Below the pieces are notes generated by a model, which did not search any database, was not told the DNA's origin, and worked only from the letters and a program-made list of their open reading frames with translations. Below are positions 1 through 8,115 of a stretch of 64,000 nt of DNA, one piece after another (within the stretch, counting starts at the first letter, position 1; each line of letters begins with the position of its first letter). The position numbers were made by a program, and so were the translations under genes. The stretch covers positions 46,544-110,543 of the forward strand of contig JAOABQ010000095.1 of assembly GCA_026418275.1 (NCBI GenBank), written 5' to 3'. This stretch comes from Clostridia bacterium (GTDB taxonomy: Bacteria; Bacillota; Clostridia; Acetivibrionales; DSM-2933).

Positions 1-122
1 AACCCCGTCAGGTCCGGAAGGAAGCAGCGGTAAGCGGACAATTTCGTGTGCCGCAGGGTTGCCTGGTTAGAGTTAACTACGGAGGTAACGTCTGTAAAAG
101 CCTGTCGAAGTCAAGTGCACGG
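1..122 (+). ncRNA. ffs: Signal recognition particle RNA, large Bacillus-type, 3' part
   Basis: The first bases contain the highly conserved SRP domain IV core GTCAGGTCCGGAAGGAAGCA (positions 7-26), followed by the matching 3' side TGTGCCGCAGGGTTGCCTGG (positions 47-66). The downstream part, ending in GTGCACGGCC near 122, resembles the 3' arm of the long Bacillus subtilis scRNA that pairs with the 5' Alu domain. This is therefore the long form with an Alu domain and not the short 4.5S form. The 5' half lies before the window. The RNA pairs with Ffh to target membrane and secreted proteins. The exact 3' end is estimated. Confidence 0.93.
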
Positions 123-261
123 CCAATCATATTACATATCTGATTTTATCCTTTTCATTCTTTTTTGATCCTCATTAAAATATATATGAATTATAGGATA
201 TAATTATAATAGAAGTAAATATACTTTTATTATTTTGTTTATAGAGAGGAAGTAGGTAATC

Positions 262-618
262 ATGAGCCATTTTAACTTGGAAAGTGCGTTGGAAGCTTTA
301 CTTGTATTCCGCTCCGAAAGGGATTGGATGCAGTTTCATACCCCCAAAAATTTGTCCATGTCCATTGCAATTGAATCCGCTGAACTGATGGAACATTTCC
401 AATGGAAAAGCAATGAAGAAGTCAAACAATACTTAACAACGGATAATTTACATAATGTAAAGGATGAAATCGCGGATATTGCCTCTTATCTTTTACTGTT
501 ATCCCACGACCTGGGAATCGATTTAAACCAATCCATCATGGAAAAAGTAAAAAAGAATGCAGCCAAATACCCCATCGAAAAAAGTAAAGGCAAACATGAC
601 AAATATAATGAATTATAA
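262..618 (+). CDS. MazG-like nucleotide pyrophosphohydrolase
   Basis: This 118-residue protein has the size and all-alpha character of the single-domain MazG/RS21-C6 (dCTP pyrophosphatase-like) family. The metal-binding pattern is visible: E38-x-x-E41 in IAIESAELMEHF, and E69-x-x-D72 in KDEIADIASYL. Family members hydrolyse (d)NTPs to NMP and pyrophosphate in the cytoplasm and are thought to clean up non-canonical nucleotides; the substrate cannot be read from the sequence. The ATG is preceded by AGAGAGGAAGTAG, a good ribosome site. The C-terminus is lysine-rich. The gene stands alone between the SRP RNA and a strong terminator. Confidence 0.85.
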   Translation: MSHFNLESALEALLVFRSERDWMQFHTPKNLSMSIAIESAELMEHFQWKSNEEVKQYLTTDNLHNVKDEIADIASYLLLLSHDLGIDLNQSIMEKVKKNAAKYPIEKSKGKHDKYNEL

Positions 619-626
619 AGTATAAT

Positions 627-675
627 AAAACCCGGAAAGCAATGAATCATTCATTTACTTTCCGGGTTTTAAATT
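627..675 (+). terminator. Rho-independent terminator after the MazG-like gene
   Basis: A perfect 13-bp inverted repeat, AAAACCCGGAAAG (627-639) with CTTTCCGGGTTTT (658-670), encloses an 18-base loop and ends in a T run. It lies 9 bases after the stop codon. The A/T-rich ends could let it work on both strands. Confidence 0.85.
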
Positions 676-845
676 TAGCAGACAACTCCATACTCCCCTT
701 ATAGGGCTGCCTGTAAATATCTTTCATGAATCGCAATAGATATGTCGGTTGATGTATTCATAGTACTATAATGAATGTTTAAGTTCCATATCCATTTTTG
801 GCATTTATTATACTATATTGGCACACTCTCAAGTAAAAAGTTTGG

Positions 846-882
846 TGCCTGGAATGCTTCCAGTAGAAAGCTATTCCAGGCA
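846..882 (-). terminator. Hairpin downstream of the X-dockerin protein gene
   Basis: TGCCTGGAATGCTT (846-859) pairs with AAGCTATTCCAGGCA (868-882) with one bulge. On the minus strand a TTTTT tract follows a few bases later. It lies about 60 bases beyond the stop of the minus-strand gene ending at 942. The rest of the 619-941 gap shows nothing else recognisable. Confidence 0.55.
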
Positions 883-941
883 AAAAATCATATGGTAACA
901 TCTATGGTTAAAAGAATTTACTTACTTTATGGCTTAATCCG

Positions 942-3485
942 TTAATTCGGATAATCAGCCGGTATCTTGTTGAAATGATTTACAATAATCAAAATATCCG
1001 TCATATTAATGGCGGTATCCAGGTTAAGGTCTGAAGCCTCAACATACTTTCCATCTCCTACTGCAGTATTAAAATGATTGATCAGTTCCAAAATATCCGT
1101 CATATTGATTGCGTTATCCTGTGAATCGCCAATTACCATATCTCCCGCCCATAAGTATTTCGGTGAAGCCGCTGATGATATTTGCGTATCTCCTGTGACT
1201 ACAACATTATTAATATTTCTATAGAGATAATTTGGCTTACTTACCTTAAGGGTATAACCTGCGGGATTCGAAGGCACATCCAAAATTTCGAAATATCCAC
1301 TGGAATTAGTAACAGCCCTCTTTCCCGTTCCGTTTATTTCAACGGTAAAACCTGATTTCAACTTTGGAGCCGATTCATCGGAATATATAAAGTCTGGAGC
1401 TATGTATCCCGATACTTTATAGCCGGTAGTCGGTTGAACATCTAGAGGTACAGGATTTTTCAAATATCTTTGGACTTTGGTTACAAACCACATATCATCA
1501 TCCGGCTCGGTAGCACTGGTAGTATCATTGCAGTTTCCATGGGTTGCGTGTCCTACCCCTGCACCAAAGAGTGCAGCTATGACCCCAGCTTCTTTTGCAG
1601 CTTTAAAGTGGGATCCCCAAGTAATCGTATCTGTCCCGTTATTTGTAACAAGCGGATCATTTCCCCCATTGCTTTTAAAGAAGTTCCACCGGTTTCCTGC
1701 TCCCGGCTTAAACGTGTCCCCGAAGAAATAGGTTGCGGATGAATCTTCAAAAGCTTTTGTGTTATCCAGCTGGTTAAAGAGCCCTCCATGGTATGGATCC
1801 GGTTCCTGACTTCTTTCAATATGGCCTACAGGAAGCTGCCACAACACAACCGGAAGCTTGGTAGTTTTATTCAATTCATTGGCATAGCTTAAATAGTTGG
1901 TCCAATGGTCCGCATTAAAGAACCACCTCGAACTTGCAGGATCATTTGCGGAAGCCGGCTCAAAAGCAGTTGCATCCTGACCGTATTTGTCCATGGATAT
2001 AAAGTTTGCTCCCGATGAAAGAATTCCTGCATTGATATAATAATCCGCTGTTTCTTTCGCTCTTGCCCGGATAAAATCTCTACCTGCCGCTATACCGAGT
2101 TCATCCGTTTTGTGCATGAGTCCCAAACCGGGTACGCCGGGTGCCGGATTGGCCCAAAGGTTGAATTGCCACCCAAAATATGGATTAGGGCAGAACTTTT
2201 TAATCATATAGTTTATACACCGGACAAGGCCTTGAATATTATCTGCAAAGGGTTTGCCTGTTACCGGGTCCAAATCAGTCTTACTGTTTAAAATCCCGGT
2301 TGCATTTGTACCGCCAAATGCTGTCTCATATACCAGTTTTGTGTTGGCAAACAGTTTATCTGCCGGAACCGGCTGCGAACCTCCGGAATTCTGCATCATA
2401 TATCCGATAAAGTCCGGTTCTAAAACCATACCGACAATGTCATCTCCAGCTTCTCTTTTAACAATATCTAAAAAGAACTTCAAATCCTTAAAGTAATAGC
2501 TTAGGTATATAGGGCTTTCGATTTTTGCCTTATCCTCGGAATAACTTTCTGCAGACCCAGGGATACAGTAATATACGAAGAAGGGTATCATCCCCATTTT
2601 CTTACTATTGCGAATATAATTAATGGCTCTATCGCCTCTTATACTTCCGCCCCATTTCTGCCAGCCGTCTGCACCACGTTCCCAAGCATCAGGTTCACCA
2701 TTAATATAAATATAACGGATATCCATCCTCTTATTTTTGTCCCCCGGTTGGTAATCAGACCAGAAATTCTTTTCGGGGGTAGTCTCCAACATAACCGAAC
2801 CGATGGACAAATAGTCCGGCAAACCGGGCAGCTTTCCATCCGCAGTCTTCACACGGATTCCGACAAGGCGGACATCTCCTTTGGAGTTTTCTTTGATTTT
2901 TGCAGATGTTCTGCCTGCCTTTTTGGCATTGACCCTTAAGATATTACCGTTAACAATGGAAATATCTGCAACTGAGTCATTATTTGTTACAACCGAAAAG
3001 GTCGCATTAGGTATTTCAATATGACTCAGGTTAAAGTCCGATACACCTTGATTTACAGTAACCTGAAATGCCTGTGCTCCGATATCTCCTTCTTTTACAG
3101 TAATTTTGCTGGCTCCGCCTACAACTTGATATTGATCTTTACTTACGGAAGTTCCACTGCTGTTGGAAACTTCGACACGGTATTTGTAAACGCCATATGT
3201 CTTGTCCTTTACTTGATAGCTTGCTTTCATGCCGGAAGAAAGGTTTTCTCCAAATATTTCCTTATCATCCTCAAAAAGCTTCCAACTGGTAGCCCCATCA
3301 CCCCACCAAATGTTAAAACCTACAGTAAAGTTTGTCCCCCCGGCTCCGTCATTTTCAATAAATATGGACGGCGTTCCCGGAGCAGCGACTGCCGTGACGC
3401 TCATCAGAGAAAAAACGAACGCAACACAAAGAAGCAGCGATAACGCTTTAAAACTCATCCTATTTTTTGTTTTCCTATACATCAT
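942..3485 (-). CDS. Secreted X-module/dockerin protein with unrecognised central domain
   Basis: An 847-residue exported protein. Residues 1-35 are a signal peptide ending AVAA. Residues 36-124 resemble the N-terminal beta domain of chitinases (ChiA_N-like; NIWWGDGATSWKLFED). Residues 125-215 look Ig-like. Residues 216-690 form a large domain I do not recognise; it has the look of a TIM-barrel hydrolase (GMVLEPDFIGYM, LPVVLWQLP), but no family is assigned. Residues 690-777 (KVSGYIAPDF...YTLKVSKPNYL) match the X-module of CipA, followed by a two-loop dockerin (AINMTDI twice). The first calcium loop seems to carry about four extra residues (WAGDMVIGDSQDNAIN). GGAGGGG lies next to the ATG. The X-dockerin predicts binding to a cohesin; the chitin link rests on neighbours and the N-terminal domain. 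Confidence 0.8.
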   Translation of the reverse strand: MMYRKTKNRMSFKALSLLLCVAFVFSLMSVTAVAAPGTPSIFIENDGAGGTNFTVGFNIWWGDGATSWKLFEDDKEIFGENLSSGMKASYQVKDKTYGVYKYRVEVSNSSGTSVSKDQYQVVGGASKITVKEGDIGAQAFQVTVNQGVSDFNLSHIEIPNATFSVVTNNDSVADISIVNGNILRVNAKKAGRTSAKIKENSKGDVRLVGIRVKTADGKLPGLPDYLSIGSVMLETTPEKNFWSDYQPGDKNKRMDIRYIYINGEPDAWERGADGWQKWGGSIRGDRAINYIRNSKKMGMIPFFVYYCIPGSAESYSEDKAKIESPIYLSYYFKDLKFFLDIVKREAGDDIVGMVLEPDFIGYMMQNSGGSQPVPADKLFANTKLVYETAFGGTNATGILNSKTDLDPVTGKPFADNIQGLVRCINYMIKKFCPNPYFGWQFNLWANPAPGVPGLGLMHKTDELGIAAGRDFIRARAKETADYYINAGILSSGANFISMDKYGQDATAFEPASANDPASSRWFFNADHWTNYLSYANELNKTTKLPVVLWQLPVGHIERSQEPDPYHGGLFNQLDNTKAFEDSSATYFFGDTFKPGAGNRWNFFKSNGGNDPLVTNNGTDTITWGSHFKAAKEAGVIAALFGAGVGHATHGNCNDTTSATEPDDDMWFVTKVQRYLKNPVPLDVQPTTGYKVSGYIAPDFIYSDESAPKLKSGFTVEINGTGKRAVTNSSGYFEILDVPSNPAGYTLKVSKPNYLYRNINNVVVTGDTQISSAASPKYLWAGDMVIGDSQDNAINMTDILELINHFNTAVGDGKYVEASDLNLDTAINMTDILIIVNHFNKIPADYPN

Positions 3486-3637
3486 AACCCCTCCAAAAAT
3501 GATTTTCTTTCTCTACAGCATCTCGAAATATATTATTGAAGCACACTATATCTCTAATCTATTATTAAATTTTATTACACATATAACCATAATTCTATCG
3601 CCTGGTTTGGCATTTCCTGCACTTGTTTGGCGAAAAT

Positions 3638-3676
3638 TAAAAAGTACTTCCCTTTCAAAATAGGAAGTACTTTTTA
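3638..3676 (-). terminator. Terminator between the chitinase and X-dockerin genes
   Basis: AAAAAGTACTTCC (3639-3651) and GGAAGTACTTTTT (3663-3675) form a perfect 13-bp stem with an 11-base loop and A/T tracts on both sides. It lies about 100 bases after the chitinase stop. The downstream gene therefore probably has its own promoter in the remaining 150 bases. Confidence 0.85.
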
Positions 3677-3772
3677 AAAATATTTTATAAATTTGCAATT
3701 TGACAACATAAAACATTTGGCAGACGGCACTCAAAATACCGTATACCGCCTGCTAAAGAAGGAATCCTGCAT

Positions 3773-5920
3773 CTATTTTACATGCATCTTATTATGTATA
3801 ATCGTAGAAAGGGTATCTCCCTGCCTTGGATAATCATTGGTGATATCCCAAATCATAATGCCCCCTAATCCTTTACTTAATGCATAATCGCACTTCAATG
3901 ATATGGTTTCTTCATCATCATAAGTATATAAGTATCCAAGATTCGCATTAAAAACATAAGGTGTTTTTGTATACGGATCTTTATATTTTACATACCCTGA
4001 TCCTGCAGCTTCCAATTTCTCCTTCACATAGAAGAACGGGTTGTTCCCTTCCGGTTCTGCAGGATCATCATTGACGCCCGGAGCCCCACCTGTTGCTGCT
4101 TGGAAAAGCCCTGGCAGCTGACTGTTTGACCCTGCTTTTACGCCCTTCCAGCCACGGGTATAATAGGGTAAGCCAAGGTTAAGTTTTTCACCGGGAACAC
4201 CCAGCCTCAAATATTCGTTTACAGTCCAATCGGTGTTGAATTTTTCTTTCATACCCGGCTCGGAGTTGTCATTGGGATTTGCATAAAGCGGAGCCAGATG
4301 GTTGGTTGATGAATCCCATGACCCATGGTAATCGTATGTCATCAGGTTAATAAAATCAAGGTACTGATGATACAGATCAGGTTCTTGTGTGGCAATTTTT
4401 TGATAGCCGGCAGGCGCCGCAATTGTCAAGTAGTAGTGGCCATGTCCGTCCCCGCCTTGTGCTGTTGGAAGTCCTGCAGCATCCAATTTTTCACGGAGCT
4501 TTTGAAGAAGCAGCGTAAAATTATGTTTGTCTTCCGGCTTCGGCACTGTCCCCGGTCCACCTTCAGATCCCGGATATTCCCAGTCAATATCCACGCCATC
4601 AAACTTATACTTTCTTATAAAATCTACACAGCTTTGCGCAAATGTTGTTCTTGCTGTGTCTGTCGCAGCCACTTCGGAGAATGGTCCGGACAATGTCCAG
4701 CCGCCGATGGATATCAATGTTTTTACATTCGGATATTTTTGTTTATACATTACAAGCTGATTAAAATTCCCTTTGAATGAAAGCCCGGACATGGTTGGGA
4801 AATCCTCACACTCAATATCCGCATACGAATCAAACAAGGCAACCTTTCCGCCTGAAATTTTCGCAAATGCATAATTTACAAAATCAATCTTGCTCCAGGG
4901 CATATGCTCAACATAATATTTGAAATTATTATTATTTGTCTGCTCATAAATCATCCAGTTGGGGAAATAAGCTACAAAGTTTTTTCTGCCTGTATTGTTA
5001 GGCGTATTGGTAGGTGTGTTGGTTGGTGCTTTGGTGGGAGTTGGGGTATTGGTTTGTGGTGGGGGCGTAGTAATAATAATTTCTACAGCCGGATAACTCT
5101 GTGAGGATGTGTTGAAATGCTGTATAATAATTAATATATCCGACATATTGATGGCACCGTCTTTGTTTAGATCCGCATCTTCATTATATTTTCCATCCCC
5201 AGATGCGCTGTTGAAATAGTTTATTAGATCTACTATATCCGACATATTGATTGCATCATCCTGGTTCATATCTCCAGCCCACATCATAACCGGAACGGAT
5301 AAACTTCCTGCCTGAACATCCCCTGTTACGTTGATTCCGGAGATATATCTTGCAAGGTAATCTGCTTTTGATATTTTTATGGAGCAGGATGTTCCCTGTG
5401 TTATATTTTTAATCTCAAAAAATCCGTTTGAATCTGTAGTAGCGTATAGTCCTGTCCCTACAACCTCAACTTTAAATCCTTTTTTAATAATCGAAGCCTT
5501 ATCAGATGAGAAAGCAACATCCGGAAGAATATATCCCGTGATCTTTCTTCCGTTATTGAAACTTGTAGGTGTGGGGGTATTTGTATAGGCGGGCAAATCG
5601 GTGGGTGTATTGGTTGAGATAGCTTGAGTCGGACTTGGAACATCTGCCTGTACCTGCCATAAAGCTGGAACGGCATCAGGCTCCCACCCATTAAGAGATG
5701 TATGGGGCAGCATACATTTATATATACTTCCTTTGTAGCTAACAAAATCGCCGGCTGCATAAGCTATGTTCGGCTGCCATTCGGCAATATCCCTTTCTTG
5801 CGTCATTGAAAAAACAACAGATGTAAACAACGATACCATTACTGCAATACTTAAGATTGCTGCGAGTATTCTTATACTCTTTTTTTTGTTTTGTAACGGG
5901 TTAAAAATACCAACATTCAT
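3773..5920 (-). CDS. GH18 chitinase with CBM5/12 and internal X-dockerin
   Basis: A 715-residue exported chitinase. The order is an N-terminal signal/anchor (15-40), a CBM5/12 chitin-binding module (43-90: W-x-x-N-I-A-Y-x-x-G-D, Y-K-C, H-T-S-x-x-G-W-E-P, ALW), a Thr/Pro linker, a CipA-like X-module (124-212), a two-loop dockerin (213-280: NQDDAINMSDI and NKDGAINMSDI), a second Thr/Pro linker, and a GH18 catalytic domain (312-715). The GH18 signature FDGVDIDWEYP has the catalytic acid E448 and D441, D444 and D446, so it should be active. The reaction is hydrolysis of beta-1,4-GlcNAc bonds. A dockerin between the CBM and the enzyme, not at the C-terminus, is unusual. TAGGAGGAATAGGTAT-ATG gives a clear start. 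The sigI-rsgI pair lies upstream. Confidence 0.93.
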   Translation of the reverse strand: MNVGIFNPLQNKKKSIRILAAILSIAVMVSLFTSVVFSMTQERDIAEWQPNIAYAAGDFVSYKGSIYKCMLPHTSLNGWEPDAVPALWQVQADVPSPTQAISTNTPTDLPAYTNTPTPTSFNNGRKITGYILPDVAFSSDKASIIKKGFKVEVVGTGLYATTDSNGFFEIKNITQGTSCSIKISKADYLARYISGINVTGDVQAGSLSVPVMMWAGDMNQDDAINMSDIVDLINYFNSASGDGKYNEDADLNKDGAINMSDILIIIQHFNTSSQSYPAVEIIITTPPPQTNTPTPTKAPTNTPTNTPNNTGRKNFVAYFPNWMIYEQTNNNNFKYYVEHMPWSKIDFVNYAFAKISGGKVALFDSYADIECEDFPTMSGLSFKGNFNQLVMYKQKYPNVKTLISIGGWTLSGPFSEVAATDTARTTFAQSCVDFIRKYKFDGVDIDWEYPGSEGGPGTVPKPEDKHNFTLLLQKLREKLDAAGLPTAQGGDGHGHYYLTIAAPAGYQKIATQEPDLYHQYLDFINLMTYDYHGSWDSSTNHLAPLYANPNDNSEPGMKEKFNTDWTVNEYLRLGVPGEKLNLGLPYYTRGWKGVKAGSNSQLPGLFQAATGGAPGVNDDPAEPEGNNPFFYVKEKLEAAGSGYVKYKDPYTKTPYVFNANLGYLYTYDDEETISLKCDYALSKGLGGIMIWDITNDYPRQGDTLSTIIHNKMHVK

Positions 5921-6069
5921 ATACCTATTCCTCCTATTTTTATTGAATAATAGACCCTCCGGCTCTCAAATAACCGGATTGTTAATAGCTTGAAGCACCT
6001 CCCTCCAAACCGCCATTTGTTTTATCGCTTTAACTTTAAAGGTTTTTCGTACATCTGGGTCAAATATTA

Positions 6070-6181
6070 ATCTTATACTAACTCGCATTAAAACTAATAT
6101 TAGTCACGTCTTAAAAAGTGATGATTTCAACTATTTTATTAGTGAAATGCTACTTAATTAATGCAAATAAGTATTAGATAA
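6070..6181 (-). repeat. Dispersed fold-back repeat family R4, copy 1
   Basis: This stretch is an imperfect inverted repeat: TTATACTAACTCGCATTAA on the left pairs with TTAATGCAAATAAGTATTA on the right. Read on the minus strand, TACTTATTTGCATTAA and the following TCTCAAAA-type region match copies at about 38700-38798, 28925-28990 and 50145-50215. It lies in the leader of the chitinase gene. The limits are approximate. Confidence 0.5.
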
Positions 6182-6205
6182 ATTTCTAACCCGTCCAAAC
6201 TAAAG

Positions 6206-6219
6206 TTAAAGCGCTTTAA
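6206..6219. promoter_or_regulatory. Palindromic operator candidate upstream of the chitinase
   Basis: TTAAAGCGCTTTAA is a perfect 14-bp palindrome about 286 bases upstream of the GH18 start. Its core AAGCGCTT resembles LacI/GalR-family or catabolite-responsive operators. The same core occurs twice upstream of the large secreted protein at 44470. Binding is inferred. Confidence 0.4.
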
Positions 6220-6289
6220 TAATACTATAATATACCATCTCTAAAATCAATATTGTATCTTGGCTTTTTCTATACAATTTTGCAATATA

Positions 6290-6335
6290 AAAAAGACCAA
6301 ATTTCTTTCACCCTTATAAGAAATTTGATCTTTTT
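6290..6335 (-). terminator. Bidirectional-looking terminator
   Basis: AAAAAGACCAAATTTCTT (6290-6307) pairs with AAGAAATTTGATCTTTTT (6318-6335) with one mismatch. It is the first good terminator downstream of rsgI on the minus strand, 620 bases past its stop. The sigI-rsgI transcript may therefore extend across 6340-6954, where I see only a 35-codon ORF. Confidence 0.75.
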
Positions 6336-6525
6336 CACCTATGTAGATATATAAAGCTTTTACTATAGATAAAAATCAGACACTGATAGCGATTGATGTG
6401 TGTAAAGCAGCTTAAGATAAATGAACTGCTTAAACTTAATACTAGCATCCCCCAAATCAAAGAATTACACTGATTCTTTTAATTCATCTCTTGCTTTTTT
6501 CTCCTGATACGATCATATGATACTT

Positions 6526-6633
6526 TTAATATACTGTTTTATGTTCTCTTTTATTATTTCTACTTAGTTTCATTGCTTTCATTTGCAGTTTCCCTCCATC
6601 AGAAACTGCGCCATCAAAAAACATTTTCAACAT
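6526..6633 (-). CDS. Possible small protein downstream of rsgI (35 aa)
   Basis: A 35-codon ORF lies in the 620-base stretch between rsgI and its terminator. The sequence reads MLKMFFDGAVSDGG followed by a lysine-rich tail. An AGGAG sits only 3 bases before the ATG, which is short. No family is recognised and the reading may be chance. The rest of 6340-6954 holds nothing I can identify. Confidence 0.15.
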   Translation of the reverse strand: MLKMFFDGAVSDGGKLQMKAMKLSRNNKREHKTVY

Positions 6634-6954
6634 TCACTCCTGCTTTTTCCACCCATTATAAACGAGAGTACTGTAGGAAATACTGGCTGCATTCGTAAAT
6701 TCAACTCTTAGAGCTATAGATCTTTTTAAAAAAACATCCCAACAAACCCTCTAACCACCCCCTTCTATTTCCTAGCAGTGTTTTGGGCCCTTTTAACTAA
6801 CTCCGTGCCGACAAGAATCTTGTTCTTAGTTTAATACGGCTCAATTCAATGCCAATTGAATTAAATATACTATGTTGGAATGCTTGTTGATCTATTAAAG
6901 AATTTCGAAAACTCCTCATTTTTTTATATAGGAAAAATTAAATCCGTTTAATTT

Positions 6955-8115
6955 TTATTCCTTTATCTCAATCCAAAGTGTATGAGCATAAGTAGGCGTC
7001 CAATCCGGAATAGCCAAATGACTTTGTGCGCACACATATCTTTTACCGCTATAATATACAATCTGTCCCTTAGTAAAATATATATTAAGCTTCCACTGGA
7101 TGATGCCGGACTTCTTGTTATCCTCGGGTTTTGTCTTTACATTTTTTTTCTTTTTGTCCGGTTGTGGGTTTGTGTTCTTTTTTACCGGTCTGGGTGTAGT
7201 GCTTCTATTTACCTTAGGCTTTGGCGTTGCTGGTGGCAATGCAGTTTTTTTGATAAGAAGCTTTTGTGGGGTCAATACAGGCTTGGTCGTACTTTTTGAG
7301 GCATCTGTTTCGCCCTCCTTGCGGATACTGACATCCTTTTCATCCAAATGAAGGCCTGTCTCATACAAAATATCTTTGATGCTTTCTTTCCTAGCTCTTT
7401 CCAAACTTATGGCATATCCCTTATCCTCAGCTTTTTTGTATATAGCATATCTCCCCATGGATATCTCCGACTTTTGGGCAGCATCCTTTTTTTGCTGTTC
7501 TATAAGCAAAACTTTTACTTGCACCTTATCATTTTCCCTTTGTTTAATATTTTCTTTTATTACACAAAGGAGGTTAAACAGTTCTTCCTTTGCAGTGTTT
7601 TTGTTCTTTTTATAGCCGCTGCTTTTCTCATTGACTGCCGCTGAAACAAGTATTACATTTTCTGAATGCTCTTTGAGATATCCCAATTCAGCGGCTTTCA
7701 CTACAGATTGGGATACAGCATCCACGACAGGCAAATTATTTAAACCCAAATGTTTTAAAATTATTTGCCCTTCGGCATTAATAGCACGAGTCTCAATGAC
7801 TTTATTTTGATTATCAACAACAAATTCCATACTTGGGTTAATATCCACATGGATATATGCATAGGTTTCGCTTCCCCATATTGATAAAGCGTAGGATAGC
7901 ATGAAAATAAATATCGCAGCAAGGCTTGCAACACCGGATATTACCTTAATGATTTTTCTTTTTTTATAGTCTATGATGTCCGTATTTTCATACCAAACAG
8001 TTTGTCCAAGTACAAATCCGGGTTTTCTTTTTATAAACACAAAACAGTCATCGGGGGATAAAATCATTGCATCGCTTTTGCTCAGATCAACTATAACTCC
8101 GTAGTTAATCATCAT
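6955..8115 (-). CDS. rsgI: RsgI-type anti-sigma factor with C-terminal CBM5/12-like sensor
   Basis: A membrane anti-sigma factor of 387 residues from the chosen start. A cytoplasmic RsgI N-domain (1-50) should bind the SigI made by the overlapping upstream gene. A transmembrane helix follows at about 55-80. The conserved extracellular region (YAYIHVDINPSMEF) runs to about 270, then a Lys/Pro/Thr-rich linker, and the last 45 residues are a chitin-binding CBM5/12-like module (IQWKLNIYFTKG, IVYYSGKRYVC, H-x(5)-W-x-P, LW). That module matches the one in the neighbouring GH18 chitinase. GGAGAAAGGGGGTAATA precedes ATG at 8115, so the upstream in-frame codons are left out; this start overlaps the sigI stop by 11 bases. 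In C. thermocellum, RsgI ectodomains sense polysaccharides and release SigI, so this one likely senses chitin. Confidence 0.9.
   Translation of the reverse strand: MMINYGVIVDLSKSDAMILSPDDCFVFIKRKPGFVLGQTVWYENTDIIDYKKRKIIKVISGVASLAAIFIFMLSYALSIWGSETYAYIHVDINPSMEFVVDNQNKVIETRAINAEGQIILKHLGLNNLPVVDAVSQSVVKAAELGYLKEHSENVILVSAAVNEKSSGYKKNKNTAKEELFNLLCVIKENIKQRENDKVQVKVLLIEQQKKDAAQKSEISMGRYAIYKKAEDKGYAISLERARKESIKDILYETGLHLDEKDVSIRKEGETDASKSTTKPVLTPQKLLIKKTALPPATPKPKVNRSTTPRPVKKNTNPQPDKKKKNVKTKPEDNKKSGIIQWKLNIYFTKGQIVYYSGKRYVCAQSHLAIPDWTPTYAHTLWIEIKE

Noticed and set aside
3229..3663. A 144-codon plus-strand frame
   Set aside because: It overlaps the 5' end of the X-dockerin gene and its leader in antisense and reads through the terminator at 3638-3676.
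5921..6200. SigI-type promoter (C-rich -35 and CGWA -10) before the chitinase
   Set aside because: GACCCAGATGTACGAA near 6046-6061 on the minus strand has both elements, but the spacing is far too short.
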